Origin: an uncultured Bacteroidales bacterium
GTDB lineage: Bacteria > Bacteroidota > Bacteroidia > Bacteroidales > Muribaculaceae
Length of the DNA stretch: 6,533 nt
Reading direction: 5' to 3'
NCBI GenBank assembly: GCA_947176515.1
Contig: CAMWQZ010000065.1
Location: 1 to 6,533 of the forward strand
Positions within the stretch are counted from its first letter, which is position 1, and every line of letters starts with the position of its first letter. The notes under the pieces were generated by a model. It was not told the DNA's origin, did no database searches, and was given only the letters and a program-made list of their open reading frames with translations. A program made the translations under genes and the position numbers. Of this stretch, positions 6,284 to 6,533 are shown one piece after another.

Positions 6284-6533
6284 CTACTCTTTATTGAATA
6301 TGGAATCAACTGCATTGATTATTCCCTGACCTCTTATCTCGCGCTCCAGAATAGTTCCGTCCGGTCCGATTAAAAATATCATGGGAATTCCATTGAAACC
6401 ATAGAGGCTCATCGGGGCTTCGCCTGCATCGATCAACTGAGGCCAGGGATATTTGAGTTTTTCAAGAGCATCGAGAGTTCTCTTGGGCGTGTCCCAGGTT
6501 GCAACTCCGAGAATCATGAATTTATCATTGTCC
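6284..6533 (-). CDS. TlpA/ResA-like thioredoxin-fold protein, C-terminal part
   Basis: The last 82 or so residues of a minus-strand gene whose start lies beyond the right edge. The frame stays open to base 6533, so the ATG at 6517 is an internal Met (preceded in frame by DNDKF), not the start. The visible part is the second half of a thioredoxin fold: a strand with GVATWDTP, a helix, then WPQLIDAGEAPMSLYGFNGI, and the strand pair GIPMIFLIGPDGTILEREIRG with the family's cis-proline in GIP. Proteins of this AhpC/TSA-TlpA type in Bacteroidota are usually exported and act in periplasmic or membrane-bound thiol redox. The CXXC active site and any signal peptide would be outside the window, so neither catalysis nor location can be confirmed. 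It ends in TAG and is followed at once by a hairpin. It runs in the same direction as recA but is separated by 365 bases, so it is not in operon with it. Confidence 0.85.
   Translation of the reverse strand, partial: DNDKFMILGVATWDTPKRTLDALEKLKYPWPQLIDAGEAPMSLYGFNGIPMIFLIGPDGTILEREIRGQGIINAVDSIFNKE

Noticed and set aside
6179..6373. 64-codon plus-strand open frame
   Set aside because: It runs through two hairpin terminators and lies antisense to the thioredoxin-like gene. It has no good promoter and no recognisable features.
6515..6517. ATG as start of the thioredoxin-like gene
   Set aside because: The frame stays open upstream to the window edge, and the residues after it are the middle of the thioredoxin fold, so this Met is internal.

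Overview
The window looks like chromosomal DNA from a gut-type member of the order Bacteroidales (Bacteroidota). A Muribaculaceae-, Bacteroides- or Prevotella-like host is plausible, but the genus cannot be fixed from this sequence. Four things point there: promoter boxes of the Bacteroidota type (TAnnTTTG at -7, TTTG at -33), starts without a Shine-Dalgarno sequence, a large surface protein with a type IX secretion (T9SS) C-terminal domain, and a fructokinase of the Bacteroides fructan-utilisation type.

Layout from left to right. (1) Bases 1-960 hold a minus-strand PfkB-family fructokinase with its own hairpin terminator. (2) Bases 961-1253 are a divergent intergenic region. Just 8 bases upstream of the kinase lies a 26-codon stub (969-1049, minus) that reads like the last hydrophobic segment of a membrane transporter. 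It is probably the relic of a sugar importer once in operon with the kinase. Further right are an isolated hairpin and a good Bacteroidota promoter facing right, with an inverted repeat around its -33 box. (3) Bases 1254-4436 hold a 1060-residue secreted multidomain adhesin-like protein: three jelly-roll/cleaved-adhesin-like modules, fibronectin type III-like modules, a CARDB-like module and a T9SS sorting domain. (4) Bases 4437-4727 lie between two convergent genes and hold two strong opposed terminators on either side of a 33-bp tandem repeat of about 2.5 copies. (5) Bases 4728-5918 hold recA on the minus strand. (6) Bases 5919-6283 contain no convincing gene. They hold the recA promoter, a second minus-strand promoter-like box that may give recA a long leader or start a small RNA, and two hairpin terminators, one of them facing right with no gene to serve. 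(7) Bases 6284-6533 are the C-terminal part of a minus-strand TlpA/ResA-like thioredoxin-fold protein that runs off the window.

The genes do not form one pathway. The kinase is sugar catabolism, the large protein is cell-surface or secreted, recA is DNA repair, and the thioredoxin-like protein is probably envelope redox. Each complete gene has its own terminator, so this is a set of single transcription units. No CRISPR array, insertion sequence, tRNA or rRNA gene was seen. The points most worth checking are the transporter relic beside the fructokinase, the promoter-like unit upstream of recA, the orphan right-facing terminator, the 33-bp tandem repeat, and the jelly-roll module inserted inside a fibronectin-like fold.
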